Origin: Rhynochetos jubatus
Lineage: Eukaryota > Chordata > Aves > Eurypygiformes > Rhynochetidae
Direction of reading: 5' to 3'
Length of the DNA stretch: 64,000 bases
NCBI GenBank assembly: GCA_027574665.1
Contig: CM050666.1
Location: 3,968,001 to 4,032,000 of the forward strand
Shown here: one piece after another, positions 13,374-26,284 of the stretch
How the letters are laid out: the number at the start of each line of letters is the position of its first letter
Numbering within the stretch: the stretch's first letter is position 1
The notes under the pieces: model-generated
Database searches by the model: none
Told to the model about the DNA's origin: nothing
What the model saw: only the letters and a program-made list of their open reading frames with translations
Position numbers and translations under genes: made by a program

Positions 13374-16300
13374 AAAATAAACAAGCCCACTTTCATGACC
13401 TCTTCTTGACCTCCCAATGAGGTGCTAATTACTCGAGGATTAGCACCTTTTTCTGTATCACAATGGACCCAGCCAAGGAGCAGGAGGTGACAATACTCAA
13501 TGCAAATCCAGAAGAATTACTCCAAGGAAATAGACAGGTGCCAAAGTTAAGAAAAGAGAGCAGATGTGAGTTCACAACAGTTGTGAGTTCAACCTGTTGT
13601 CTAAACAAAGTGCAAAACCTAGGGGCTTTTGGAGGAGTTTGGCAGAAATATAATATTGTTTTTCCCTTCTTGTTGGTCAAATATGCAGCTTTTCTTAATT
13701 GTACTTCACAGCTCAATATTTCTTTGCTGTGGCTACAGTGATAGTAATACCAAGAAAGCTTATTAAAAATTAACTGCACCAGCAGAGGTATCTTTGTGTA
13801 TCTGTGCTGAAATATCATACCCATTACACTACGTCCACTGGTAGATTGATAAACTAGAATGAAAACTAGTTGCATTAGTACTTACAAAGGAAGCCCTAGG
13901 AGAGATTTGTGTGATTGGTGAGTGATGTTCTGTCAGGCTGACCCCAAGAGCTCATAACCTGTGTGAGATGAGGTCCACTGGCTGTATTTGTTATGTGGGG
14001 ACGGTGAACGGTATGGCAGTTGAATGTTTTTGCAACGTGCTCGTTTCCTGCTTTTGCATTAAGAGCCCAAGAAACCACCTGGTGACACTAGAAATCACCT
14101 GGACAGCACAGCTGTCCACACTATCTCCTAGTTCTCAAATGCTACAAAAGCACTGCTGAACAGAGGAGGTTCTGATTTGCACCCATTTAGCTGCTGCCCT
14201 GGAACACGTTCCTCATGGTACAGCAGATTTTTTGTTTGTGGTACTGCTGACGGCTGAGATACCTGATTTACAAATCTACATAGCAAGGTCCAGATCTTCA
14301 GAAATATTATAAACCCAGATCTCAGTGTCTTCCACAGGAATTGTTTGGTTTGCTGGCAGTTCTTGGTTGCTTCTGAAAATCAGCCCATGTGTTGGCTCTA
14401 CAGCACGAGGATGGTGTAATCATCTAGGAATCTGCCTTGTTCTGGGGAGTATGTGATGGTCAAAGTGATGGTCGTCTTCCTGTTGTGGCCACTGTTGTCT
14501 CTGTGTGGGGATTTCCGCCTATTTGGTCCTGTATGGGATGGGAAAGAAGATGCTCAGGTATAAGGCATCTTTATGTTTGCATGAGGCTTTGCGTTGATGT
14601 TTGTATTTTTGGTAGAAAACATATTTCTCATTAAAATTTTGATATCAGAAATTATTTTAATGATAAACCAGATTTTAGGAGCTGACTGTAAACATGGTCT
14701 TGGCTTGAAGCCAGGTCTGCTTACAACCTTTTGCCAGCAAAGGCACGAAGGAGTGAGTCCCCGGTGTTGGCAGCAAAGGCCATTAATGCTGCTGGGGGCG
14801 TATCGGCAAATCGGTATTTTAATTTGTGTTGCATGTTTCATTTTCAAGTGGTGATCGTCAGCCCGGGAGCTTGCATTACACAGGCGTGAGGCACAGCTTT
14901 CCACACCACGTTCTGTGTGGGCTGGATCTCCACTGGGATGGAGAAGCCAGGTTTGCCTGGGCTCCTGCTCGGGTCAGAGCTGCTGGCAGAGCCCCCGGTG
15001 CCCTCTTGTGATTTAGGCCAGCAGGTACAGTCACCCCTGCGCAGGTCTGGTGTGGGGCAGGGGCTAACAGTGCATGGCCCTCTCAGGACTGTCCTGAGGT
15101 TAAGCCTGCCTGTGCCTCAGCTTTCTTCTCTTAGGATGTTCCAGTTCGTTTGTAAAGTCGTTTGGGAGCTCTATGTGAAAATTGCTGTAATAAGAATTAA
15201 GGTTTATGATTGTAATTTTTTTCTAAACATCAGCTGGTGAAAGCTCTCCCCGTATGCTCCTGTATAACTGCAGTTGACACAACGCATAGTGGTACGTATT
15301 CTGTAACGTAAACCAGCACTGCACGTTGTATTTGCAATGTGTGTTAGAAGGAAAAGCTCTCTTCTATTCATTGGTCACCTGTCTTTGTTCAGTCCATCAG
15401 TGGCTGCTTCTCTGCACAAGAGGAGTTTCCATTTTCCTTGGTATAATTAGACTGGTACCTCTACAGGTAGGAAGGGGAGAGATCAAAGCTCCAAGTGCCT
15501 TTGCTGACAAGTACTGGGTGAGATTGCAGATGAGCAAACGCCTCTTGGGAGCAACCTGGCCCAACTGCCACCCGAAATAGATAACAGACCAGTGCTCTGC
15601 TGTGGAAGACAAGCTCTAAACCTGAGTCTCCTGAAGTTCAAGGACCTCTCTCAGGCAGCACCTTATTCACTGTTCTGGGGTTTGGCATTTTTCTAAGTGG
15701 AAGTTCACTCATGAACCCAAGAATGGTGTTCCCATGACAGTTTTTCCAGTGCTGCTACATTCTTGGAGGGAAGGACTCTGGTTTGGATGATTGACTTTTC
15801 CAGTAGAAGATCTCATCAGTAACTTCCTGACCAGCTCTCCACTGACCAGCTGCTCTGCCTTTAGTAACTCTCTGTTGTCTTAGGTCTGAGTGTGAGCTGC
15901 TGGTACAACATCCAGAACTCCCTCTGGGAGACATATGTCCTCTTCACCGGTTCAGCCTTCTCAAGACACAGTTTTCAGTGCTGCTCCTTGTCTTGCTCAC
16001 AGCAGTGTGTCTTTTGCACTTCTCTTCCATGGGTGCAAGTCACCATAACTCCGCTGGCTTTGGCAATGCTGCCTGAGCTCACACCAGCAGAAGAGCTGTC
16101 ATTTTAACTACTCGGCTGCATAGTGCAGCCCCATTAGCAGCTGCAGCAGACGCGCTGAATAATGTAATTTCCTGTTTTGAGAATTATCTCCCAGATTTTC
16201 ATGTGGTCCAAGAGACTCCCGTTCTACATTGTTCTTCTGCAAAGGATATGTGCGGTATGGAGCCAAGGTGACACAATGCGGATCTCCTCGGTGTAGTGTC

Positions 16301-16799
16301 TGAGTGGGGCCTCTGAATAATAACCAGATTACTATCTGCAACTTACCCTAAACATGCCTGCCTCCTTTTACAGTTTTTGTTACGAAGTATTGTTGCCAGG
16401 ATGGATTTATGCTGGGCCATTTCCCACTCCAGCTGCGTCATTACAATCATTGTCATGAGAACACAAAAGCAGAGACTGAATGCCTTGTGCCTTCCGAAAA
16501 ATAAATTTGTCCCATTGCACTGTTGTGACCTCTGGAGCACGATGTGGCTTGATCTGCTAGTGGCTACTAAAATGAAGACTTCCTGATGCTTGATTACCAG
16601 GGATCCTCAAAGGCCAGAGTGACTCCTGGTTGTGTCAGATAATCTGGCTAGAATATGCAAAGCAAAATTTCCAAGTGAAGAACAGTTTCTTGAGCACGGT
16701 GGTGGAGACACATGCCTACAGCAGTTTAGACCTAAATTGACTTTGTCTTACGATGTGTCATGCCCACCCCCTTTTTCCATGTATCAATGTTATCTATCC
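13374..16799. other. Unique non-coding sequence
   Basis: Nothing recognisable. 14900-15120 is somewhat GC-rich. Several short open frames overlap there (14826-15240) but none has a family resemblance. Confidence 0.6.
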
Positions 16800-16978
16800 A
16801 CTAGAAGGCACTGTTGGACAGTGGACAGCCTGGGTGGGTACAGTCTGTAGACTCTTGAGTGGCATCAGGAAAGTCCCTTCCCTCTCTAGTGCCTCAGTTT
16901 CCCCACCTGTCAGATGATTAGTATTTTGAGAAATGTTGACAGAAGTATGGCGGAGAGCAGTTGGATGTTATTAAACCA
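16800..16978 (+). repeat. MIR SINE (amniote type)
   Basis: An old tRNA-derived CORE-SINE of the MIR family. The diagnostic middle reads 'cctctctagtgcctcagttt' and then 'ccccacctgtcagatgatta', matching the MIR 'CTCAGTTTCCCCATCTGTAAAATG' region. It is preceded by a decayed 'gggcaagtcac' equivalent ('ggaaagtcccttccc') and followed by a degraded 3' part ending 'gttggatgttatta', comparable to the MIR 'gctaggtattatta' end. MIRs spread before birds and mammals split, so this copy is a fossil with many substitutions. Confidence 0.72.
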
Positions 16979-18284
16979 CCAAAGGAGTCAGTCAAACTAT
17001 ATCCTTGCTTTAGGAAACCAAGGTCAAACCAGATGCCTTCAGGCTCCTCAGCATGACACAGATCCATAGAAGGTGAAGAGACTGTTTCTTCATTATTCTA
17101 TTGGCTTCCCATTGTTTCATGCTCTGCTCTCATCTTCAGCCTCCTATAACATTTTGCCATGGGGCTTGAAAGGAAACAACTGCTCATTCAAAGGGCCATG
17201 TGCTAATTTTATAAGCTTACATGGCGCTAGCATACCGCATGTGAGGTCAGTGCAGAGCCCTTCCTCATTTAGCTTCTTCAGACACAAAGCCTAGAAGAGC
17301 AGCCTGCATTGCCTAACCCCATCTGTCATTTTGATACCAGCCAGGGACCCCTTTTTGCAGCAGGGATTAGATATGCTGCTCATGTGGTGTGGTGGATCTC
17401 ACAGCCATCAGGTTTCCTCTGTCAATGTGTTGATGCTGAGACAGAGGGTAGGTCCTTCCCTGGATCTGGTATGCATCTCCTCGGCTAGGTCATTGTCTTT
17501 CATTTATTTGTTTCGTTTGCAAAGCTGTATGTGGTAGAAAGTACTTTTCCTTACTGTTCATAGAATAATCTGAAGAAACTATTTGAGAAGGGTCACAGCT
17601 CCTACTGGAGTTCTCAGCTTTGCAGGAAGAACATAGATGATTTCTTACCAATCTCTCCACCAAGGTGCAGGCTGAGTGCCGTCTGTGTGAGCACAGACTT
17701 CATCTTCTGGGGCTGCATACCCACACTGGCAACTGCATGCGTCCCGGCACCAAAGGACCCCTTTTCCTTCTCCTGTCCAGGGCTTTGGGCCTCTTCCTGG
17801 TGCCGCACTCAGCGTGTTTCTTTTCCCTCATTGTCTTGTGTTTCTAGCCTACTCATTTCCAACTTTTTTCCAACATAGATCTCCTAAAAAGTGATTGAAG
17901 AGACCTGGCCCCGGCCTTACTTCTCTTTGAAACCAACCTAGTGAGGAAGAAGATCTTGTCTGGGAAATAATTTCATATCTAGAATCCACTCAGCGACTCA
18001 AGTGAAGAAAGAAGCTTTCTGATCCCTGTCTTCTGTGCAGTCATGCAGTGAGCAGGGGCAGTCTGGTTCTTCATGCTTATCACCCCTTGCGATTCATGAC
18101 TGTCAGCTGCTGCTTGTTAGTGTCATGGAGCAGAACCAATGATTTCAGCAAATGATGTGAATACAAAATACTCCCTTCACATCGCTAGGTCCACCAATCT
18201 CATCTCTTCCTCCCAGCCCTCGGGTACGTTAAATGTTTTGGCCTAATGAAGCTCTCTGATCTTAAAATCACTCCAATCTCAATG

Positions 18285-18560
18285 ACCTCCTGTGGCAGCG
18301 AGTAATATTTAAAAGCCTCATGTGCCTGCAGAGGCTCCTTGTCTCTCTTTTGGGTTAATAGTTAAAAATTCATGGTTGTTTTTCTCGAAACCTAAATTGC
18401 TTTACTCCCTGCAAATGATTCCCCTTTCAATTCAAAATCAAACCTTTGTCTAGACTTAGCAGACTCTTGGCTAATAGCTCTGGCAGGCGAAGATGAAGAT
18501 ACCAACAGTTTATCAAGATGCTCACTTTCTACCCCAAACTCACTCATCTCAATTTCACAA
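18285..18560. other. Candidate conserved non-coding element
   Basis: A stretch that looks constrained: few CpG, no simple repeats, and dense AT-rich factor-like words such as 'gggttaatagttaaaaattc', 'cctttgtctagac' and 'gctaatagctctggc'. By eye only; an alignment is needed. Confidence 0.25.
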
Positions 18561-21500
18561 GGTGGTTTTTGTTTTCTTTTTTCAGCAGCAGAAGAGTGTT
18601 TAGCTAATTGGGTTAAGGAGCCTTAGATGTTACTTGGCTCTCCGCAGAGTGTTTCTTTTTTAGTGGTGCCAATTTCCTTAACAAATGTATTTCATTGTGT
18701 GGTGCATTTGATCCTCGTATCCGGAACTGTATGTGAATCCTGAACCACCCGGAGTCTTCTCTATAGCTGCCATGGTACTGACTGCAGCCCTGCAGAAGGC
18801 TCCATTGACTTAGCAAATGCACCTCCACGTTCAGAGGCTCACTTCCAAATGTAATGAGAATACAAATAAAGATAAAATAAAATAAAGCATCTTCTTCAGG
18901 TCCGTGCATGTATTTCCCCTGCATGGCTGCTAATGTGGCTGAGTGGCCATCACCCGCAGCGGACCTGTGCTGGGGTTTTCAAGTCTTCTCTCGAGCCTTT
19001 GACAGTTGTCTGTGGAGAATGACCTTTCCTTTTACTCAGGGTTCGGAGGAGCTCAGCAGTGATTTCCAAGCTTCTGCACTCAAAAAATTCATCTGCATTT
19101 GCATAAGAGCTGGGGAACCATATATAGGTGCCAAGCTGGGAGTTTTGGAAGCCTGGCTGTATGTCAGCGTGACTAGGCCTAGGCAGAAAACGTTCATCAG
19201 GTGTAAGAACTTGACTAAAACCATTTTAATAGAGGAACAGCTTTGTCTGCAATTCTGTATCTGTGTTAGGGACTTTGATAGAGAGAGGAAAACCATTTGT
19301 TACGTAAAGGTATCCTTAGAGGACCTGAAAGGGCAAGCCCAGTTCCCAGTGAGCAGTCTGTTTCAGTCTTCTATTTCTGCATCTCCTCAACAGACTTACT
19401 GTGAGCGAGTCAATGGTTCAGAGTCCAATCCCATTATACCTAGTACCAGCAGGACTTGAAGTATTGTAGACACTTGAAATCTCTTGTTTTACTGCCAGAA
19501 TGGCATAAAAGAGCCTTAGTGTAAACGTGAAACAAACCTTCGGTCTGTGTTACAGTAACGGGTTGTGTAAAGGTAGTGATCACTCAGCATGGTGTTCTCA
19601 CACGGTGAAATCTCCACTATGACTGAGAATTACCATGCAGACTTAATCCTGACACAGCTGCTAGTACTACTGTAATAGTAAATGAAATAATACTTAGCAC
19701 ATATAAATATTTTATTTGCATAGTGAAGCAGCCTAAAACTGCATTTCTCAGTGCACCCAAGAGGAAAAAAAACACAGAATCACTCTGGATCGCCAAGCAT
19801 TTTGAAGATGAGGCAGAGGTGAGACTCAAGTGTTGGACTGCTGTATGTCTTCATGGCAATCCCTTATTACAGGAAGCTGAAGATACAAGCATTGTTGTTT
19901 TCATACGGAGGATATGCGCTGCTGGGAAAATCGGGACTAGCTTTGGGTAGAACAACTACTTTCTATGATGTTATTTCAGGATTAAAGTGAGAAACTTTCT
20001 CATGATTACTGATAATCAATCATGGCTAGAAATAACCACATGTTAAAATATGCGATCGTAAGTCAAATGGAAACACACATGGCATGTGGGATTTTCTAGT
20101 GGTTTGTGATTCGAATGAAATCAAAAGTTAAATAAGCTTCACAAGTATTCAGTTGTGGTGAACGTTTGTTTTATTTTGTTTTAAAGGCAGAAGAGTGGGA
20201 AAACAGCACTCATGCTGCACTGCAAAGTGACCGCTTCCAGCATGGACACACAGTCCAGGCACCAAGCTGTGCACTGAGTACCAGTGGAAGAGACGTGCAC
20301 TGTCCAGCTGTAGCCTTCGGCAGCAGCCAGCTTAGACCCGCAGGCATTCAGAGGGCCGTTTCGGCATTTCAGCCTTGCAGTGTGGAAAACCACGAGCCTT
20401 TGAAAACAGGAATCAGGCCTTCCAAAAGGGAGACTGGCTTAAAAAGGATGAGATTAAAAAAAAATAATTTAAAAACACATCTGTAATTTTTACATCTGCC
20501 TTCTGATTTTTCCTCCTCCTGATTCTTATGTCTTCAATCTGTCCCCTGAAACCATGACAATTAGAAACACCCTTATTTTTTTCTTTATGAAATTTGACAG
20601 TCTTGTGTAGTCACATGTCTCCAGGCACCAGCATCGTGAGGGAGAGAAGTTTGAAACAGAATTCTGAGTGCTGTTTCCACTGACACGGTGGGGAAGTTTT
20701 GAGTCAAGGTATGAGGCTTTGAAGTTTTGGGTTGGTGCTGGTCTGTAACATAAGTGAGCTACATCGTCATCAAAATCAAACTACAATGAGTAGGTCTTGT
20801 CATTGGGAACGAAATTAGCCTTCAAAATACTTTCTGCACATACATATGAGTTGTGAGTTAAGCAAGAAAGATGTGTCCCTGTGCTGCCTGTTTAGGGGCC
20901 GTACTGGGAGGGACAGGTTTACAGTTTGTCTCGGAGTAGTGGCCATTAAGGTCCTACAGTACAAAAGGAGTCCTGTCTCCAGTTATAGGGCATGCGAACC
21001 GCAGGAGGGAAGAAGAACCAACACTGAATTGAGGTAGAAAGCTGTGTAATTCAGCTCTCCAGAATGGTGATCTCTCTAGACCCAAACATTGCCTTCTCTC
21101 ACTCTTCCCAGATGGGGAGAGGGTAAGCCTGGGGTGGGAAGAACCATGGCTGCAGGGAAACGTTAGCCTTTCAGACTTCTCATGTTCAAAACTTTGGGGC
21201 AAATCAATACAAATTAATGTGGTTGAGGTTCCCCGATCCTCACTGTATACTTGAGGGAGGATTTCAGTTGGCAGTCCATACCAAAGATGAAGTGGCAGGA
21301 AACAAGCAGCACACTGCTGATGCCTCTAGCACCTCCTTTCAGCATGTGCGGAGCTCCCAGAGCCATTGGAGCTTTCACAGCTTAGAGCCAGGACTAGGAG
21401 GAAACTCATGGTGGTGCGTGTGATGAGATTGCTCCTGATGTGAACTGAAGCAGCACCCAGTGCAGCTAGAGCAGATGGCAAAGATGAACTTGCACCATTT

Positions 21501-22819
21501 TTATTTCTCTCTGCTCAGGCATTCTAATCTCTGCAAACACAGAAATGCTTCTCCTCAGGCTGTAAGAGGTACATGTAATGTGGAGGGGAGTGTGGATTCA
21601 GTACTACCCAAGTGTTACCTTTTCAGGAAGACTTTCCAACAAGCTGTCCAAGTTCATTTAGCAGCTGTTTGTGTATCACAGAGGAAGGTAACCAGAACCG
21701 TACCAGGCCTCGGGGGTCAGACTTGATACAGCCCTTGTCTTCAGGGCAGGATTAACTCATACCCTGGATATTGCCCCCAGCATGTGGTCCACTCACACTA
21801 AAGAACTCTCCACTCAGATGTAGAAGCTCTGTCAGTTCCAAAGGTGTGATCCAAGAGGAGATGTGGTGTTTGGTTAATGTACCTCATCAGCCACTAACAC
21901 AGCTACTTTAGTCTGGGCTCAAGGTGACTCCGTTAGAGCCCTTTTGCAGCTCCTCTTTGGGCGTGATAGAAGGTTCTTGTAGAGGCGACTGGGAAAGAAT
22001 CAGTGGAGCAGCTCAGCAGGCCAGAGAGTTATGGTATATGTCATGCAAGCACATTTCAGATTCAGGAGCTGGGATATTATTAGGTGATGTAACCGCTCAT
22101 CCTTATGTCTCAGGAGTAGTAATTTGAGGGTAGGCAAATTAACTGCATGATGCAGCTGAAGTATTACTTTAAAAATCTTCCTTGAACTAAGGAGCAGTGC
22201 CCAGTGAAGACCACACAGCCCTTTTAAAAGGCATTTTCCTGTTCTGTGGAGGATCCATAGAGTCTGTGCCGTTGGCATTGGACAAGGAAGAATCTCAAGA
22301 TACAAAAGACTTGTAAGATGTGGTATTGGTCTAAGGGTATCATCCACATCTAATTCTGGGTCGGAGTTGAACTCCTCAGGTAATTCAGTGTGAAAGACTT
22401 TGCGCTGAAGAACGTGGAGTGGAGGAGGTGGGAGTCCCAGGGTGGAGATGCTGCTAACACCCAGTGATAACCGGTTACCCTGCTTGGCAACCCCCTTGCT
22501 GGTCTAGGTAAATGGAAATGACTTCATTATTTGTTTGTCCCTTGTCCTAGTGCCTTTTATTTTTAAGCCTGCATAATGCAAACCACAGCCCCCAGGGAAC
22601 TTAACGAGGGTCTAAGTGGCACCAACCTTCCCTGTTAACAATGGGCTTTTGTTGTTCACACTTTCCCTATCAGTGTGTCCCGGAGGAATGTCCTTGCTTA
22701 GGAGACTATATTGTGATGTTATGACCTCAGAGAGGGGTGGGAGAGGAAGGGAGGGTTCAGGTGTATCTTTAACTTACTTGAAAAACTTTCTTCTAGTTGT
22801 GTTTTCTTCCCACCAGGAT

Positions 22820-23000
22820 CTTTAATAACTCCTCTGAGGGGGCTGCCTCTGTGCTATAAATACAGCCGCATTATCACTTGGCTGTATTGTGTGCAAGTGC
22901 TAATTTTCTGTGCTGGGTTTGAACTTGTTGACTTTTGCGGTCGGTGTCAGGAAATGTTGGGTGGGAAAGGATTAAAGGGGCTATTGATGTGACTCGGAAT
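22820..23000. other. Candidate conserved non-coding element
   Basis: Contains 'ctttaataactcc', the MEF2/TATA-like 'gctataaatacagc', the 9-bp hairpin, and 'ggattaaagggg'. Such density of factor-like words in an otherwise repeat-free block suggests an enhancer, but this is inference. Confidence 0.28.
22859..22888. other. Short hairpin next to MEF2/TATA-like site
   Basis: AATACAGCC at 22859-22867 and its perfect complement GGCTGTATT at 22880-22888 flank a 12-base loop. The left arm overlaps CTATAAATAC (22854-22863), which resembles a MEF2 site or TATA box. The hairpin is too short for a microRNA precursor. It sits inside a block that looks conserved (22820-23000). Confidence 0.5.
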
Positions 23001-26000
23001 CTCAGGCCAGGAAGGCTGGTTGTATCATCTTAGATCTAGAGACGGTGGTGTTGATATCCAGCTTTGGCTTTTTTTATACAGTCACTTTAGTCAGGTCCCT
23101 GTTTCTCCCTCCCACCTCCCCCATCGCAAGCACACTGACTCCGGCACTCTAGGCCGTAGTCTCCAAGGAGGAAGTAGACCCTGTAGGCGAATTTCCTGGT
23201 ATTATGCCACTTTAACAACCTCTCTCTTGATTTAGGTGTTGCAGGCTGGCTAAGAATATTCCTTGACACTTGAAAGGGACCTTTATTGTTTTCTTAATTT
23301 GTGAAGAATTGCTTTTTTTTTTTCCTCTCCAAACTTTTCTTTGTAGGGTCAGACTGGAGCCATGTTATTGTTGTTAAATTTAGATCTGAGACTATATTAA
23401 GTCTTCTGGCAGTCTGCCCTAGCGCTTTCACTTCTTAAAACAGGAAGGCAGGCCTTGGCCTACTTGTGCTCATGTACTTAAAACGGGTGAGAAGATGACT
23501 TTTTACACTGCTGAGAAATAAATATAAAACGGCACGATGTATATACAACAACTGTTCTGCTGGAGCCAAGAGAGAAATTCAAAGGTATAAGCTCCTAAGC
23601 CTCATAGTTCTTCAACAGGAGTTAGGCACATGAGTACCTTTTTGGAAACTGTTCCCAAAATAATTCTGTCACATGAAAAAGTCTTGTGTTATGTGTGGTG
23701 CAGAGGGAGAGCTGATTCAGCAGTGTAGCCTGATCAGGGCAAGCTTTGAAAGGCAGTAGGTATGTAACAGAGCAGGCTCGTAAGGGTCTGAGGGATTGAT
23801 GAGGTACAGCATGTTTCCCCCGGGGGTATCAGCTCCATCCCAAGGTGCTGCATGCATTTGGTGTAAGGGTTCTCTTTCAGAGCGTTGTGGGAGGGTCTCA
23901 TTAAAAAGGTGGCCACCATGATAAAGAGGTGAAACAATTGCAAACTATTTTGGGTTTGTTTGTTTTTTATTGTCCAAAGTGCAGAAAAGTCAGCAGTTGG
24001 GGAAGGAAGAAATTGCCTTGTGCAGTCAAAACCCCTCAAACTCTGACTTTGCTATGACTTAATGTGTGACTTGAAGAAATTACTGTTCATCTGATTGTAA
24101 TGTTTGACACCTAGATCTGAACATCAGTGTTAGTCCACCCTTTTATCTGAATGTTCAGATAGAGATACCATCATGGTGCTGTTACTGGTTTATTCCTTGT
24201 GTATCAGGAAGAATATCACATAACTCTGTTTGACAAATTGCATTAGCATTCTTTACTGCAATGTGGAGCAGCTGTGGGAAAGCATCAGAGGACTATCAGC
24301 ACCTGAATGATCTTTTCTTCGTTCTCAAACCAAAGCAGATGCATTCCATCATGAGTGAAAACATTGTCAAGCTTCTAAATAATTCTCTCTCAGCCAGGTA
24401 AGCTGATGCAGACTGAAGGCACTTCCAAACCAGAGGATGGGTTATATAAATAGTAAAATGTGTGTTATATGCAGGTGCTACCTCTTTGCCCTGAGAAGGG
24501 TGTGAACTTCAGGAGTCGGTGCTCCACTTGCATTATGTTCCTATCTGAGGGGATGCAGAGGAACCTGGTTCAGCTTCTCTTCCTCAGAACGGGGTTCCCA
24601 GGTAACTTTATAACTTACTGTGCACCCCGTTACTCTGCAGCTAACTGCCTTTCCCACTTAATTTAGAAGCCTGTGTCTTGGAGCTGCCTTTCTTCATGTG
24701 GCTGAGTGGGTGCTGGATAAAAGGCAGGGAAACATTTGGCTGAAGTAGGGGGATGTTGAAGTGACTTTTGGCTGCAGCAAAAACTGAAGAGAAGTGGCTT
24801 TCCTGTGATTCTCTCTTCACTGCATTTTAGGCCAGTTTAAGTACAGGGATCTGTGCAGGAGGTGCAAATAATCATCAAATTAAGCAAAAGGTCAGGATGC
24901 AGTCCTACTAGCAATATTTGCATTGTACTTGAGTCCAGGGCACTCTTAAATCTGGCATTTGTGTTTTCCTTGTAGGCAGCCTCGACTCCGAATTCAGGGT
25001 ATTTCCAGGGTTCAGGATCCAGCCACTTTGCTGACAGGCAGCATTGGGAGGTCCTTCCAGGAAGGTCCCCAGGCCATCTTATTGTTTACCTGCGTGCGGA
25101 AGGAATCGAGGGAGGCTGGCAGGTTGAGCACTGTGAGTTTGGTGTCGAAGAAGCTATTTTTCTGTCTGGTTACTGGATGTCCTTTCATGCACCTGATGAT
25201 AGTAGCTCTTGTTTTCTCTGAATTCAGTTTTATTTCTGGCTTCTGGTTAATGGAATCACCAGATGCCTTAGCTGAGAAGCTGCTCAGCTCAAGATGGCAT
25301 GTATTTTGAAGACGCAGCAGCAGAGGTAACGTGGATCAAGGTTTTCTGTTGGTGGGGAGGTTAGTGGAGGATTTGTAGCTCATCTGTCCCTTTTAGGAAG
25401 AAAGTTTGCAATGTGTCAACTTCTGATGGGAGGTAGAAAAGGAGACTGAAGAGCGAATGAGAAACATTAGGTTACATAAGGAGTGGTTGATTGTGCGATA
25501 GAAACACTGATAAATCTTAAGATTCAATTTCAAGTCTTGGGATTTTTGGTGTTCTCTTGTTTGTTGCTTGTTTTTAACCAGCCTCCCAACTCCCCCATTG
25601 ATTTGGTTATGCAATAACGTTGGTGTCTAACATGAGACCTCCTACGTTATTTTTGCATATCGCAAAGTATGTAACCTGGCTTCTAAGATTCCCAGGATTC
25701 CTGTGGAAGGCAGTGAGGGGGGAATGCTCAACACTTCAGGAATAACGACAAACTGAGATTACAAAGCCTGGCTTTGCAATGTCTGGCATCCAGGTTTGAA
25801 AACTCTGTCTGCCAGCATTTAGTGTGAAAACAGATTAAAATATCTGTCCAAGTTTGTAAGGAACAACCTGAAAACATGGTTCCTGAAACAACAAAAATGG
25901 TGGGAATGGGAGAAAGCACAAATACATTAATAACTTCAAATTTTCCTCTTTTATCTTAACCTTTCAGAATTTTTGAGCACACTTGACTCTTGCCTTTTAT

Positions 26001-26268
26001 GAGGGATGGCACGGCCAGAGTGAAAGGCAGTATTGCAGCACCTGCAGTTTCTTCTTTTATGGAACTGTGGCTGAATGCAAACAAATTGCTTGGTTGGGCT
26101 GGAGGCCTGTGTTCCCCTCCAGTTTTGACTCCTTCCCTATGCCATTTCTGTAGCTAATCCTTCCTATCAGCAGACAGCTAGGAGCCAGCAGCCCATTGAA
26201 AAGGGAACTCGGCTGAGGACAGGCTGCTGAGAGGAGTATAAAAAGTGTTCCTTCGAGGACTTTATAGA

Positions 26269-26284
26269 TTTTTTTTTTTTTTTT
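26269..26284 (+). repeat. T16 homopolymer
   Basis: Sixteen T. No retrotransposon body is visible on either side. Confidence 0.85.

Noticed and set aside
18908-19459. 183-aa open frame, plus strand
   Set aside because: Longest frame in the window, but with about 4-5 percent stop codons per triplet roughly one frame of this length is expected by chance in 64 kb read six ways. No domain, no exon borders, and the protein has an unremarkable mixed composition.
22859-22888. Hairpin as a microRNA precursor
   Set aside because: A 9-bp stem is far too short for a pre-miRNA; kept only as a short hairpin.
26212-26284. TATA-like 'gagtataaaaagtg' followed by T16
   Set aside because: A TATA-like word in AT-containing DNA is common by chance; no initiator, CpG context or downstream exon.
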